Assembly (NCBI GenBank): GCA_030635945.1
Contig: DAOVXW010000028.1
Coordinates: 1-7,100, forward strand
Source: Dehalococcoidia bacterium
Lineage (GTDB): Bacteria; Chloroflexota; Dehalococcoidia; Dehalococcoidales; G020351185
Direction: 5' to 3'
Length of the DNA: 7,100 nucleotides
Position numbers and translations under genes: made by a program. Below, in pieces: positions 1-4,791 of this stretch. Below the pieces are notes generated by a model that searched no databases, was not told where the DNA came from, and worked only from the letters and a program-made list of their open reading frames with translations. The stretch's first letter is position 1; every line of letters starts with the position of its first letter.

Positions 1-227
1 AGAATATGGATGGCAAACCAGGCTGCTCTCTCCCAGCCATATTCGGGGACAATAAAGACCGGGTCGGTGGTAAACGAGACCGCCTTGCCTCCGATTTTCA
101 CTATGCCGACATCTGTACCATGTCTGGGTCCAACCAGAATGCTATCACTTTTAGCCCCCAGCCGGGGAAAGATAAGTTCATCAAAGATTTCAGCCGATAT
201 TTTACCAATTTCAGGAATCTCACCCAT
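1..227 (-). CDS. AIR-synthase-related (PurM/HypE-like) protein, N-terminal part
   Basis: Partial gene: the first 75 codons are visible and the rest lies beyond the left edge. The translation begins MGEIPEIGKISAEIFDEL and contains GPRHGTDVGIV (about residues 35-45), TTDPVFIVPEYGW and ERAAWFAIHI (about 54-75). From memory this matches the N-terminal ATP-binding half of the AIR synthase superfamily (PurM, HypE, ThiL, SelD), specifically the 'AIR synthase related' HypE-like branch common in archaea and Chloroflexota. The Asp in TTDP sits where the family has a metal/ATP-binding Asp. Start choice is firm: the ATG lies 10 nt after a perfect AGGAGG. Proteins of this type are often annotated as hydrogenase maturation factors, but true HypE identity cannot be judged without the C-terminus. 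It lies downstream of tatC on the same strand, yet has its own promoter and a terminator-like hairpin in its leader. Confidence 0.8.
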   Translation of the reverse strand, partial: MGEIPEIGKISAEIFDELIFPRLGAKSDSILVGPRHGTDVGIVKIGGKAVSFTTDPVFIVPEYGWERAAWFAIHI

Positions 228-237
228 ATTAAAAATA

Positions 238-243
238 CCTCCT
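238..243 (-). promoter_or_regulatory. Shine-Dalgarno site of the AIR-synthase-like gene
   Basis: Perfect AGGAGG on the minus strand, 10 nt before the ATG at 227. It sits inside GGCAGGAGG. The GCAGG part repeats the 5' arm of the upstream hairpin (GCAGGTCTT), so the hairpin's 3' arm (AAGACCTGC) could in principle also pair with the ribosome site over 5 bp. Confidence 0.8.
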
Positions 244-268
244 GCCGGAATTTCTTAAGATTATCTAT

Positions 269-326
269 AAAAAAGCAGGTCTTTTTGTTCAGAGGCTGCC
301 TCCAGCCACATTACATTAAGACCTGC
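269..326 (-). terminator. Terminator-type hairpin in the leader of the AIR-synthase-like gene (possible attenuator or sRNA 3' end)
   Basis: Read on the minus strand, GCAGGTCTT (326-318) pairs perfectly over 9 bp with AAGACCTGC (283-275), and six T follow immediately (274-269). The 34-nt interior holds a second small hairpin, GGCTG-GAGG-CAGCC (307-294). This is the form of an intrinsic terminator, and it lies between a good promoter (447-475) and the gene start at 227. It would therefore act within the gene's own leader, either as an attenuator or as the end of a short independent RNA of about 172 nt. No known riboswitch consensus was recognised. Confidence 0.65.
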
Positions 327-446
327 CCGTTATTATTCGCTGGTTTGTTCGCCTATAGATTTTATGGATGCATCGGGAGCTATTGAAAGCATTTTAAGCG
401 GTTCATTCCCTTCCAAAATAAGATAACCTCGGTTTTATGTGTTTAG

Positions 447-475
447 ATGTTAAAGGCAAACTTACGCTATGTCAA
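447..475 (-). promoter_or_regulatory. Sigma-70-type promoter for the AIR-synthase-like gene or a leader RNA
   Basis: On the minus strand a perfect TTGACA (475-470) is followed by a 17-bp spacer and TAACAT (452-447, 4 of 6 matches to TATAAT, keeping the key first T, A and last T). The predicted transcript start is near 440, which leaves a leader of about 210 nt before the ATG at 227. The promoter lies just downstream of tatC, so the AIR-synthase-like gene need not depend on tat transcription. Confidence 0.6.
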
Positions 476-490
476 TCCTCAGAATAAATT

Positions 491-506
491 AGCCTGAGGT
501 CAGGCT
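491..506 (-). terminator. Small inverted repeat spanning the tatC stop codon, weak terminator candidate
   Basis: AGCCTGA (491-497) and TCAGGCT (500-506) are perfect complements separated by 2 nt; physically this is a 6-bp stem with a 4-nt loop. On the minus strand it covers the tatC stop codon (502-500) and is followed by AATTTATTCT, which is A/T-rich but not a clean T tract. It could end or pause tat transcription, but the short stem makes this weak. Confidence 0.3.
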
Positions 507-1261
507 TCTTCAGGGGCAGATTCAGTCCTATCCTTATATACAACCCTGGCTAGAATAATGCTCAACTCCAGCAGAAGAATCAGCGGCAAAGCAATGATGG
601 TCTGGACTATGGGATCAATAGTAGGGGTGATAAATGCCGCTAGCACAAACGCCAGAACTATCCATAACTTCCGCCTGCGGGCAAGCCACTGGGGCGTAAC
701 GATCCCCATACGGGCAAGGAACATTATTATTACCGGTGTTTCAAAAACAAAGCCAACAGCTATTATCATCCGGGTTACGACATTAACATAATCATTAATC
801 CTTATCTGGGGTTCGGCTATGTCAGTATTCCAGGTAGTCAAGAAGTTAAGTGCCGGAGGAAGGCCAACAAAATAGGCAAAGGCAACTCCGGCAAAGAACA
901 TTATAGCTATAAACGGTATTATCCGATAGATATAAGATTTTTCCTTGCTAGTAAGCGCCGGCGAAACAAAGGCAAAAAGCTGGTAAACGAGAAAGGGCAT
1001 GGCAAGAATAAAGCCGCCGGCAAGAGACACCTTAAGAAAGACGGCTAGGTTTTCCGTAAGTTCAATGGCTATAAGTGGAAGGCCCGGCGGTGCCGGTGCT
1101 ATCAATATTTTGAGTAGTTGTTCGCCAAAAGCAAAAGCCAGCCCCGTGGTAATAACCATGGCAATTACCGACTTGGCAACGCGATCCCGCATCTCCCTGA
1201 GATGCCGCATCATGGGCATCTTGGCTTCAACTGCCTGGGGGCTTTCAGTTTCTGCTGCCAC
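500..1261 (-). CDS. tatC: TatC, twin-arginine translocase core subunit
   Basis: TatC is the polytopic inner-membrane receptor of the Tat pathway. With TatB it binds the twin-arginine signal peptide of folded proteins and recruits TatA. The 253-residue protein has about six hydrophobic segments (roughly 29-49, 74-100, 112-137, 160-184, 197-213, 216-240), as usual. Family motifs visible: HLREMRDR (20-27; E. coli HLIELRKR, with the signal-binding Glu at 23), FVSPALTSKEK (98-108; Glu107 equals E. coli Glu103), FETP (173-176; Glu174 equals Glu170) and ITPTIDP (211-217, with the conserved Asp at 216). The start is GTG, 2 nt after the tatB stop, implying translational coupling. The nearest Shine-Dalgarno-like GAGG is 13 nt upstream, so an internal ATG at residue 15, 17 or 18 cannot be excluded; it would only trim a non-conserved N-tail. 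Confidence 0.96.
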   Translation of the reverse strand: MAAETESPQAVEAKMPMMRHLREMRDRVAKSVIAMVITTGLAFAFGEQLLKILIAPAPPGLPLIAIELTENLAVFLKVSLAGGFILAMPFLVYQLFAFVSPALTSKEKSYIYRIIPFIAIMFFAGVAFAYFVGLPPALNFLTTWNTDIAEPQIRINDYVNVVTRMIIAVGFVFETPVIIMFLARMGIVTPQWLARRRKLWIVLAFVLAAFITPTIDPIVQTIIALPLILLLELSIILARVVYKDRTESAPEEA

Positions 1262-1263
1262 TT

Positions 1264-1980
1264 TTAAATCATTTCCTCGTAGTCTGTTTCATCGAATTCT
1301 TTTATTTTTTTAACCACCGGCCTGGGTTGTTTCCCACCTTTAGTTTCAGCCTTAACGCCCGTCACATTTCCTGTTTTTCCGGTTTTTGTTGTTGTCCCGG
1401 CAGCCGCTTTGGCTTTTTTATCTGCCGTCTTGCCTGATTTACCAGGCTTTTCTCTAAGGGTTTTTTCAGCCCCTTCAGCTTCGGTTTTTATCGTCTCGGC
1501 TATCTCCTTGGCTTCTTTATCTATCGCGTCGCTCAATTCCTTAGCCCCTTCTTCCAGGCTCTCTTTTGCTCCTCTAACTTCTGCTTTTATCGTCCTGCTT
1601 ATCTCCTTGGATTCTTTTTCTATTGTTTCGCTCAGGTCCCTAGCCCCTTCTTTCAGAGTTTTTTTAGCGTCTTTTGTTCCGGTTTCTATCGTCTCGGCTA
1701 TCTCCCTGGCTTCAAAATCCAATGCTTGTTTCAATTCGTCAGCTTCTGTTTTTACCGTTTGTTTCATATCTTCGGCTGTCTTTTTAATGTCTGCGGCTTC
1801 TTCTTCCATATCTATCGCTTTTGTCAACTCACCGGTAAGGTTAGAGGTTATTTTTCTGAAGCTACGTATTACTTTACCCAGCGTACGTGCATACCCCGGC
1901 AGCTTCTCCGGGCCGACCACCAGCAGAATGACTACAAGAACAACCAGTATTTCAAGAAAGCCGATATCAAATAAATTCAT
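1264..1980 (-). CDS. tatB: TatB-like Tat translocase subunit with long hendecad-repeat tail
   Basis: The N-terminus is classic TatB: MNLFDIGFLEILVV, one membrane helix (about 6-22), the GPEKLP hinge (23-28), then an amphipathic helix (about 29-45). FDIGF with Glu10 matches the TatB signature rather than TatA (E. coli FDIGFSEL). In the membrane, TatB pairs with TatC to bind substrates. At 238 residues it is longer than E. coli TatB (about 171). Residues 90-177 are eight unbroken 11-residue repeats rich in Lys, Glu, Ala, Thr and Ile, of the type xAKEIAETIKx. These are followed by a Lys/Gly/Thr-rich low-complexity stretch (178-225) and an acidic end. The frame is open 13 codons further upstream, but the chosen ATG sits directly at the TatB motif and has AAAGG nearby. 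Its stop lies 2 nt before tatC. The repeats predict a long helix or coiled coil in the cytoplasm. Confidence 0.9.
   Translation of the reverse strand: MNLFDIGFLEILVVLVVILLVVGPEKLPGYARTLGKVIRSFRKITSNLTGELTKAIDMEEEAADIKKTAEDMKQTVKTEADELKQALDFEAREIAETIETGTKDAKKTLKEGARDLSETIEKESKEISRTIKAEVRGAKESLEEGAKELSDAIDKEAKEIAETIKTEAEGAEKTLREKPGKSGKTADKKAKAAAGTTTKTGKTGNVTGVKAETKGGKQPRPVVKKIKEFDETDYEEMI
1447..1713 (-). repeat. 99-bp tandem repeat encoding 33-residue (3 x 11) units in TatB
   Basis: Two full 99-bp units (1615-1713 and 1516-1614) and a partial third (1447-1515) are visible on the minus strand. They encode EAREIAETIET..., ESKEISRTIKA... and EAKEIAETIKT..., respectively. Each 33-residue unit consists of three 11-mers with hydrophobic residues at positions 5 and 9. 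On the plus strand, copies of TATCTCCTTGG or TATCTCCCTGG recur at about 95-100-bp spacing. The units have diverged at many silent and coding sites, so the repeat is old or under selection, not a fresh expansion. The same periodicity keeps a long antisense frame open, which I judge to be non-coding. Confidence 0.85.
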
Positions 1981-2092
1981 TACTTTACCTTTTAAACGAT
2001 AACTATCCCCCAGAGCCAATTAAACGACATAATATGCACGGCAAACCTTTACCTTGAATTATCGCCAGGAAATATCTCCAGAGTTATGCGGA

Positions 2093-2290
2093 CTAACTTC
2101 CGGCAACCTTCCTTTTGCTAGTCTTTTTTACTACCTTCTCTTCCTCATCATCTTTTTCTTTCTTCCCTCCGCGCAAGGAGTTAAGTCCCTTGCCTGCCAT
2201 TTCAAAAATCTGCGGTAGCTTGCCGGCACCAAAGATAATCAAAATGATCGCCAGGATAAGGATAATTTCCAACGGTCCCGGTGGTCTCAT
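2093..2290 (-). CDS. tatA: TatA, twin-arginine translocase pore subunit (copy 1, next to tatBC)
   Basis: TatA is a small single-span protein that oligomerises on the TatBC-substrate complex to let folded proteins cross the membrane. The 65-residue product starts [13 protein letters not shown], with a membrane helix at about 8-20, the hinge FGAGKLP (21-27), an amphipathic helix ending near Leu39/Arg40, and a short Lys/Glu tail. The ATG at 2290 is chosen because GAGGA lies about 5 nt upstream and because the paralog at 2535-2816 starts at the same residue. A GTG six codons further out is possible but has no comparable site. The gene is followed after 112 nt by tatB, so it probably heads a tatABC unit. 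A terminator upstream separates it from the other tatA copy. Confidence 0.93.
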   Translation of the reverse strand: MRPPGPLEIILILAIILIIFGAGKLPQIFEMAGKGLNSLRGGKKEKDDEEEKVVKKTSKRKVAGS

Positions 2291-2320
2291 AATTTCCTCA
2301 ACCCCCACAACTTAATATAT
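2274..2320 (-). repeat. Duplicated tatA start/leader, copy 1
   Basis: About 47 bp covering the first codons and upstream region of tatA copy 1, matching 2800-2847 before copy 2. Shared parts are GAGACCACC at the start of the gene, GGGGGTTGA in the leader, and the 12-mer ATATATTAAGTT (minus strand). That 12-mer lies 18 nt before the ATG here and 19 nt before it in the other copy. TATATT within the 12-mer could be a -10 box, but I see no convincing -35. Confidence 0.75.
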
Positions 2321-2373
2321 TTGTTATTTAAACAGCAATCTTTGCAGCTCAGCTCACTGATCTTAATCCCTCT

Positions 2374-2414
2374 AAAAAACGCCCCTCCCCTTGGTAAGAG
2401 GAGGGGCGTTTTTT
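2374..2414. terminator. Strong bidirectional intrinsic terminator between the two tatA genes
   Basis: AAAAAACGCCCCTCC (2374-2388) and GGAGGGGCGTTTTTT (2400-2414) form a perfect 15-bp inverted repeat with an 11-nt loop. There is a GC-rich core and a run of six A or T at each end, so it works in both directions. On the minus strand it would stop transcripts of the upstream tatA copy (2535-2816) about 120 nt after its stop codon, before the second tatA. Confidence 0.92.
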
Positions 2415-2534
2415 ACAGTCTCCCTGAGGTTTAACTGATATTCAATAATCTCTTATCAAAAGGAATAAAAGCTAGAATTAAGGTTAAAACAAACCTCATC
2501 AACTGCATTTAATGCAATATCCAAGTTTTGTTTT
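2415..2534. other. Short non-coding gap after tatA copy 2
   Basis: A/T-rich 120 bp between the stop of tatA copy 2 and the terminator. It holds a small palindrome, TGCATTTAATGCA (2504-2516), and a 7-bp inverted pair, GAGGTTT (2426-2432) and AAACCTC (2491-2497). I see no gene or recognisable RNA. It is most simply the 3' untranslated part of the tatA transcript. Confidence 0.4.
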
Positions 2535-2816
2535 TTATGCTTTTTCCTCGGCTTTTGCTTCGGTTTTCTCCTCGGTTTTTACCTCGGCTTTTTCCTCAGC
2601 CTCTGCCTTGGCTACTTTCTTAGCTACTCTCTTCTTCTTTTTAGTTTTCTTCTTTGGCTTCTCCTCTTCTACCTCTTCTTCATCACTCTGCCCTCTCTTG
2701 AAGGCACGTATTCCCTTGCCAAAAGCGGCTCCTACCTGCGGCAGTTTGCCAACTCCGAAGACAATGAGGATAATTACAAGAATAAGCCCGATCTCTAATG
2801 GTCCTGGTGGTCTCAT
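2535..2816 (-). CDS. tatA: TatA paralog (copy 2) with long Lys/Glu/Ala tail
   Basis: A second TatA-type protein, 93 residues. It begins [14 protein letters not shown], with a membrane helix at about 9-20, the hinge FGVGKLP (21-27) and the amphipathic helix [10 protein letters not shown] (about 34-43). It differs from copy 1 mainly in its tail. A poly-basic block with KKKTKKKKR is followed by an Ala/Glu/Lys low-complexity stretch to the end, with near-repeated elements such as AEEKA, KTEEK and EAKA. The stretch before the gene, including 12 identical bases at the same distance from the ATG, matches copy 1, so the two arose by duplication. It appears to be a single-gene transcript ending at the strong terminator 2374-2414. 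It could be a TatE-like spare or a more abundant TatA; the sequence does not decide. Confidence 0.92.
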   Translation of the reverse strand: MRPPGPLEIGLILVIILIVFGVGKLPQVGAAFGKGIRAFKRGQSDEEEVEEEKPKKKTKKKKRVAKKVAKAEAEEKAEVKTEEKTEAKAEEKA

Positions 2817-2847
2817 ATTGTCATCAACCCCCCTTAACTTAATATAT
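2800..2847 (-). repeat. Duplicated tatA start/leader, copy 2
   Basis: Partner of 2274-2320. The leader carries GGGGGG, then GTTGATGACAAT, before the ATG. The site is therefore less like a standard Shine-Dalgarno than GAGGA in copy 1, although the upstream ATATATTAAGTT element is identical. Confidence 0.75.
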
Positions 2848-2991
2848 ATCTGCTAATCACCAAGAAATAGCCGATGTGTATAGTTAATAGTGGAAAGCTA
2901 AAAGCCTGGCACTTAATTTCAGCAGAACTTGCATTATTTATGATACACAACTGCCAATTTATTGTCAATACGGATAGTGTATAAAAAATAT

Positions 2992-3021
2992 TTGATAACT
3001 GCTAAACAAACGATATAGAAT
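2992..3021 (+). promoter_or_regulatory. Candidate sigma-70 promoter of the folP-folK-PTPS operon
   Basis: TTGATA (2992-2997, 5 of 6 to TTGACA) is followed by either TATAGA after 16 bp (3014-3019) or TAGAAT after 18 bp (3016-3021, 5 of 6). The predicted start is near 3028, about 40 nt before folP. It lies in the 252-bp divergent gap shared with tatA copy 2. The rest of that gap is A/T-rich, with a 6-bp inverted pair ATACAC/GTGTAT (2943-2948, 2977-2982) and no recognisable gene. Confidence 0.5.
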
Positions 3022-3068
3022 GAGACAGAAACTGTAAAATAGTTAAAGAGGCGCAGAAAGCATCGTTG

Positions 3069-3920
3069 ATGAGTAACAAACTATCACTAAATACTACCCG
3101 TTGCGGAAATACAGATTTCCGCTGGGGAGAGCGCACCTACATTATGGGTATTATTAATATGAGCCCGGATTCATTCTCCGGAGACGGCTTTGGCAGCGAT
3201 GCCGATGAAGCCATTAAACAGGCAGAGCGTTTCATCACCGAAGGAGCCGATATTATAGATATCGGCGGCGAATCCACGCGTCCCGGCTCGCAGCCAACAG
3301 CCCCTGACGAAGGAATCAACAGGGTAATCCCGGTTATAGAAAGGCTGGCGGCAGAGATTAGCGCACCGATAAGCATAGATACCGGTAAATCGGCCGTTGC
3401 CAGACGGGCTCTTGAAGCCGGCGCCGGTATGATTAACGATGTCTGGGGCTTGAAGCAGGACTCCACACTGGCACTGGTTGCCGCCGAAGCCGGCGTGCCA
3501 ATTATCCTTACCAGTAACCAGCGCAACGAATCCTGCCGGCAGGATATAATGGTTGAGGTTATCGCCGACCTGGAAAAGAGTATAGCCCTGGCTGAAAAAG
3601 CCGGTGTAGTTGAGCAAAGCATCATCATTGATCCCGGCATCGGTTTTGGTAAAAGCCTGGAGCAAAACCTTGAAATCATCCGCCGCCTGGCAGAGTTAAA
3701 GTTCTTAAACAAACCCATTCTGTTGGGCACCTCCAGAAAATCGGTGATCGGGCTGGTGTTGGATCTGCCGCCCGACCAGCGGCTGGAGGGAACGGCGGCA
3801 ACAGTCGCCATTGGTATTACCAACGGAGCCGATATAATACGCGTCCATGACGTTAAACAGATGGCACGGGTGTGCCGCATGAGTGATGCCATCATAAGGA
3901 GAAGTAACAGTGAATGTTGA
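3069..3920 (+). CDS. folP: Dihydropteroate synthase
   Basis: FolP joins 6-hydroxymethyl-7,8-dihydropterin diphosphate to p-aminobenzoate, giving dihydropteroate, in the cytoplasm. It is the target of sulfonamides. The 283-residue TIM-barrel protein shows the family motifs in order: MGIINMSPDSFS (26-37, with the metal/diphosphate Asn at 30), DIGGESTRPG (64-73), ISIDT (101-105, Asp104), MINDVWG (121-127), IDPGIGFGKS (187-196, Asp188 and Lys195), GTSRKS (220-225) and RVHDV (258-262). One loop is odd: where most members have MHMQG or MHNQ after the sixth strand, this one has LTSNQRN (about 147-153), lacking Met and His, and the following segment is shorter. The ATG at 3069 is preferred over the adjacent TTG; AGAAAG (3055-3060) is the nearest weak ribosome site. 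Its end overlaps folK by 11 nt. Confidence 0.96.
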   Translation: MSNKLSLNTTRCGNTDFRWGERTYIMGIINMSPDSFSGDGFGSDADEAIKQAERFITEGADIIDIGGESTRPGSQPTAPDEGINRVIPVIERLAAEISAPISIDTGKSAVARRALEAGAGMINDVWGLKQDSTLALVAAEAGVPIILTSNQRNESCRQDIMVEVIADLEKSIALAEKAGVVEQSIIIDPGIGFGKSLEQNLEIIRRLAELKFLNKPILLGTSRKSVIGLVLDLPPDQRLEGTAATVAIGITNGADIIRVHDVKQMARVCRMSDAIIRRSNSEC

Positions 3921-4404
3921 ACTGGTAACAGTATATCTCTGCCTCGGCTCGAATATGGGGGACCGCAAGGAAAACATTGAAAAGGCTATGGAATACCTTT
4001 CTCAGAAATTGAGAGTTACCGGAAAATCGTCGGTGTACGATACCGAGCCGGTGGGCAATCCCGAGCAGCCACACTTCCTGAATATGGTCTGCCAGTTAAA
4101 GACAATGCTCAAAGCGGCAGACCTGCTGGTGCTGGCAAAAGCTATTGAGCGCAAACAGGGGCGGATGCCGGGTAGAGCGAACTCCCCCCGCCCCATAGAT
4201 ATAGACATACTTTTTTATGGCGACGAAGTTGTAAACACCCCCGATCTTACAATACCCCACCCCCGGCTGACGCAGCGGGCTTTTGTGCTGGTGCCGCTGG
4301 CAGAAATCGCCCCGGCACTGGTACACCCGGTAAACAAGAAAACGGCAAAGGAACTGCTTAAAGAGCTGAAACAGGGAGTTCAAGGAGTTCTAAAACTGGA
4401 GTAA
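3910..4404 (+). CDS. folK: 6-hydroxymethyl-7,8-dihydropterin pyrophosphokinase (HPPK)
   Basis: FolK transfers diphosphate from ATP to 6-hydroxymethyl-7,8-dihydropterin, the step just before FolP. The 164-residue protein has the usual length and motifs: LCLGSNMGDRKENI (10-23), VYDTEPVG (42-49) with the substrate-loop aromatic residue His55/Phe56 in QPHFLN, RPIDIDILFYG (94-104) with the magnesium-binding Asp97 and Asp99, and IPHPRL (115-120) with the conserved His117. The GTG start lies inside the end of folP (11-nt overlap) and follows a very good AAGGAG (3896-3901) with 8-nt spacing, so translation is likely coupled. It sits between folP and the PTPS gene, consistent with one folate operon. 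Confidence 0.96.
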   Translation: MNVELVTVYLCLGSNMGDRKENIEKAMEYLSQKLRVTGKSSVYDTEPVGNPEQPHFLNMVCQLKTMLKAADLLVLAKAIERKQGRMPGRANSPRPIDIDILFYGDEVVNTPDLTIPHPRLTQRAFVLVPLAEIAPALVHPVNKKTAKELLKELKQGVQGVLKLE

Positions 4405-4416
4405 ATGAGGTTAAAT

Positions 4417-4788
4417 ATGTATAAAATATGTGTTGAAGACCATTTCGACGCCGCCCATGCCCTACGCGGCTACAAGGGTAAATGTGAGATGCTACATGGC
4501 CACCGCTTCCGGGTGGTGGTGAAGGTTAGCACTTCAAAGCTGGACGATATAGGTTTAGCCTATGATTTTACAGAGCTGAAAGCCAAGTTAAATACTATTT
4601 TAGAGCGCTTCGACCACACCACCCTCAGCGACATCCCCCCCTTCGACAAGATAAACCCCTCCTCTGAAAACATCGCCTCCACCATTTATAATGAACTGAA
4701 AACCACCCTCAAAGAAGCGTCGGTGGAACTGGCGGCAGTTGAAGTTTGGGAATCCCCTAACAGCGGGGTAGAGTATAAAGCGGACTAA
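4417..4788 (+). CDS. 6-pyruvoyl-tetrahydropterin synthase family protein, probable PTPS-III (FolB substitute); alternative QueD
   Basis: A 123-residue PTPS/QueD-fold enzyme. The zinc ligands are visible as His14 (DAAH), His27 and His29 (LHGH). The catalytic Asp66-His67 pair is in RFDHTTL, and the pterin-anchoring Glu112 is in VWESPNSGVEY. The catalytic Cys23 is present in KCEMLHGH, but the next residue is Glu24. PTPS-III enzymes, reported to replace dihydroneopterin aldolase (FolB) in Chloroflexi and other folB-less bacteria, have an active-site Glu instead of or beside this Cys. The gene follows folK by 12 nt, downstream of folP, and no folB is nearby. This supports a role making 6-hydroxymethyl-dihydropterin from dihydroneopterin triphosphate. 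QueD (6-carboxytetrahydropterin synthase, queuosine pathway) is the alternative, since some QueD proteins may also carry Glu here. The ATG at 4417 is chosen over 4405 because GAGG lies 6 nt before it. Confidence 0.85.
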   Translation: MYKICVEDHFDAAHALRGYKGKCEMLHGHRFRVVVKVSTSKLDDIGLAYDFTELKAKLNTILERFDHTTLSDIPPFDKINPSSENIASTIYNELKTTLKEASVELAAVEVWESPNSGVEYKAD

Positions 4789-4791
4789 ATC

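Larger units (their letters stand above)
228..440 (-). ncRNA. Structured 5' leader of the AIR-synthase-like gene, function unknown
   Basis: Region between the predicted transcript start and the AIR-synthase-like gene. It contains the terminator-type hairpin at 269-326. A pair of complementary 7-mers, ATCTATA (360-354, minus strand) and TATAGAT (269-263), encloses that hairpin and could form an outer stem. Two very short reading frames are visible on the minus strand: an 8-codon frame starting MNRLKCFQ near 404, preceded by GGAAGGGA, and a 19-codon frame starting MLSIAPDAS near 390. Neither has strong support. No known aptamer class was recognised. Confidence 0.35.

Noticed and set aside
6..386. 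Open frame of 126 codons on the plus strand at the left edge
   Set aside because: It lies opposite the AIR-synthase-like gene and its leader hairpin, lacks a ribosome site and resembles no known protein.
1447..1713. CRISPR-like array because of the regular ~99-bp spacing
   Set aside because: The repeats are in frame, degenerate and encode regular 11-residue protein repeats; there are no unique spacers.
1409..2002. Long open frame of 197 codons on the plus strand opposite tatB
   Set aside because: It is the antisense of the TatB repeat region. Its Ser/Ala/Leu-rich translation mirrors the Lys/Glu/Ala codons, and tatB has clear family motifs.
1981..2019. N-terminal extension of TatB by 13 residues
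   Set aside because: TatB proteins begin right at the FDIGF segment before the membrane helix; the ATG at 1980 gives exactly that and has a nearby AAAGG.
2941..2990. Operator from the inverted pair ATACAC/GTGTAT before folP
   Set aside because: The 6-bp arms are 28 bp apart in A/T-rich DNA and could easily arise by chance.
3137..3895. Open frame of 252 codons on the minus strand opposite folP
   Set aside because: folP shows all the dihydropteroate synthase motifs on the other strand; the antisense translation has no family features.
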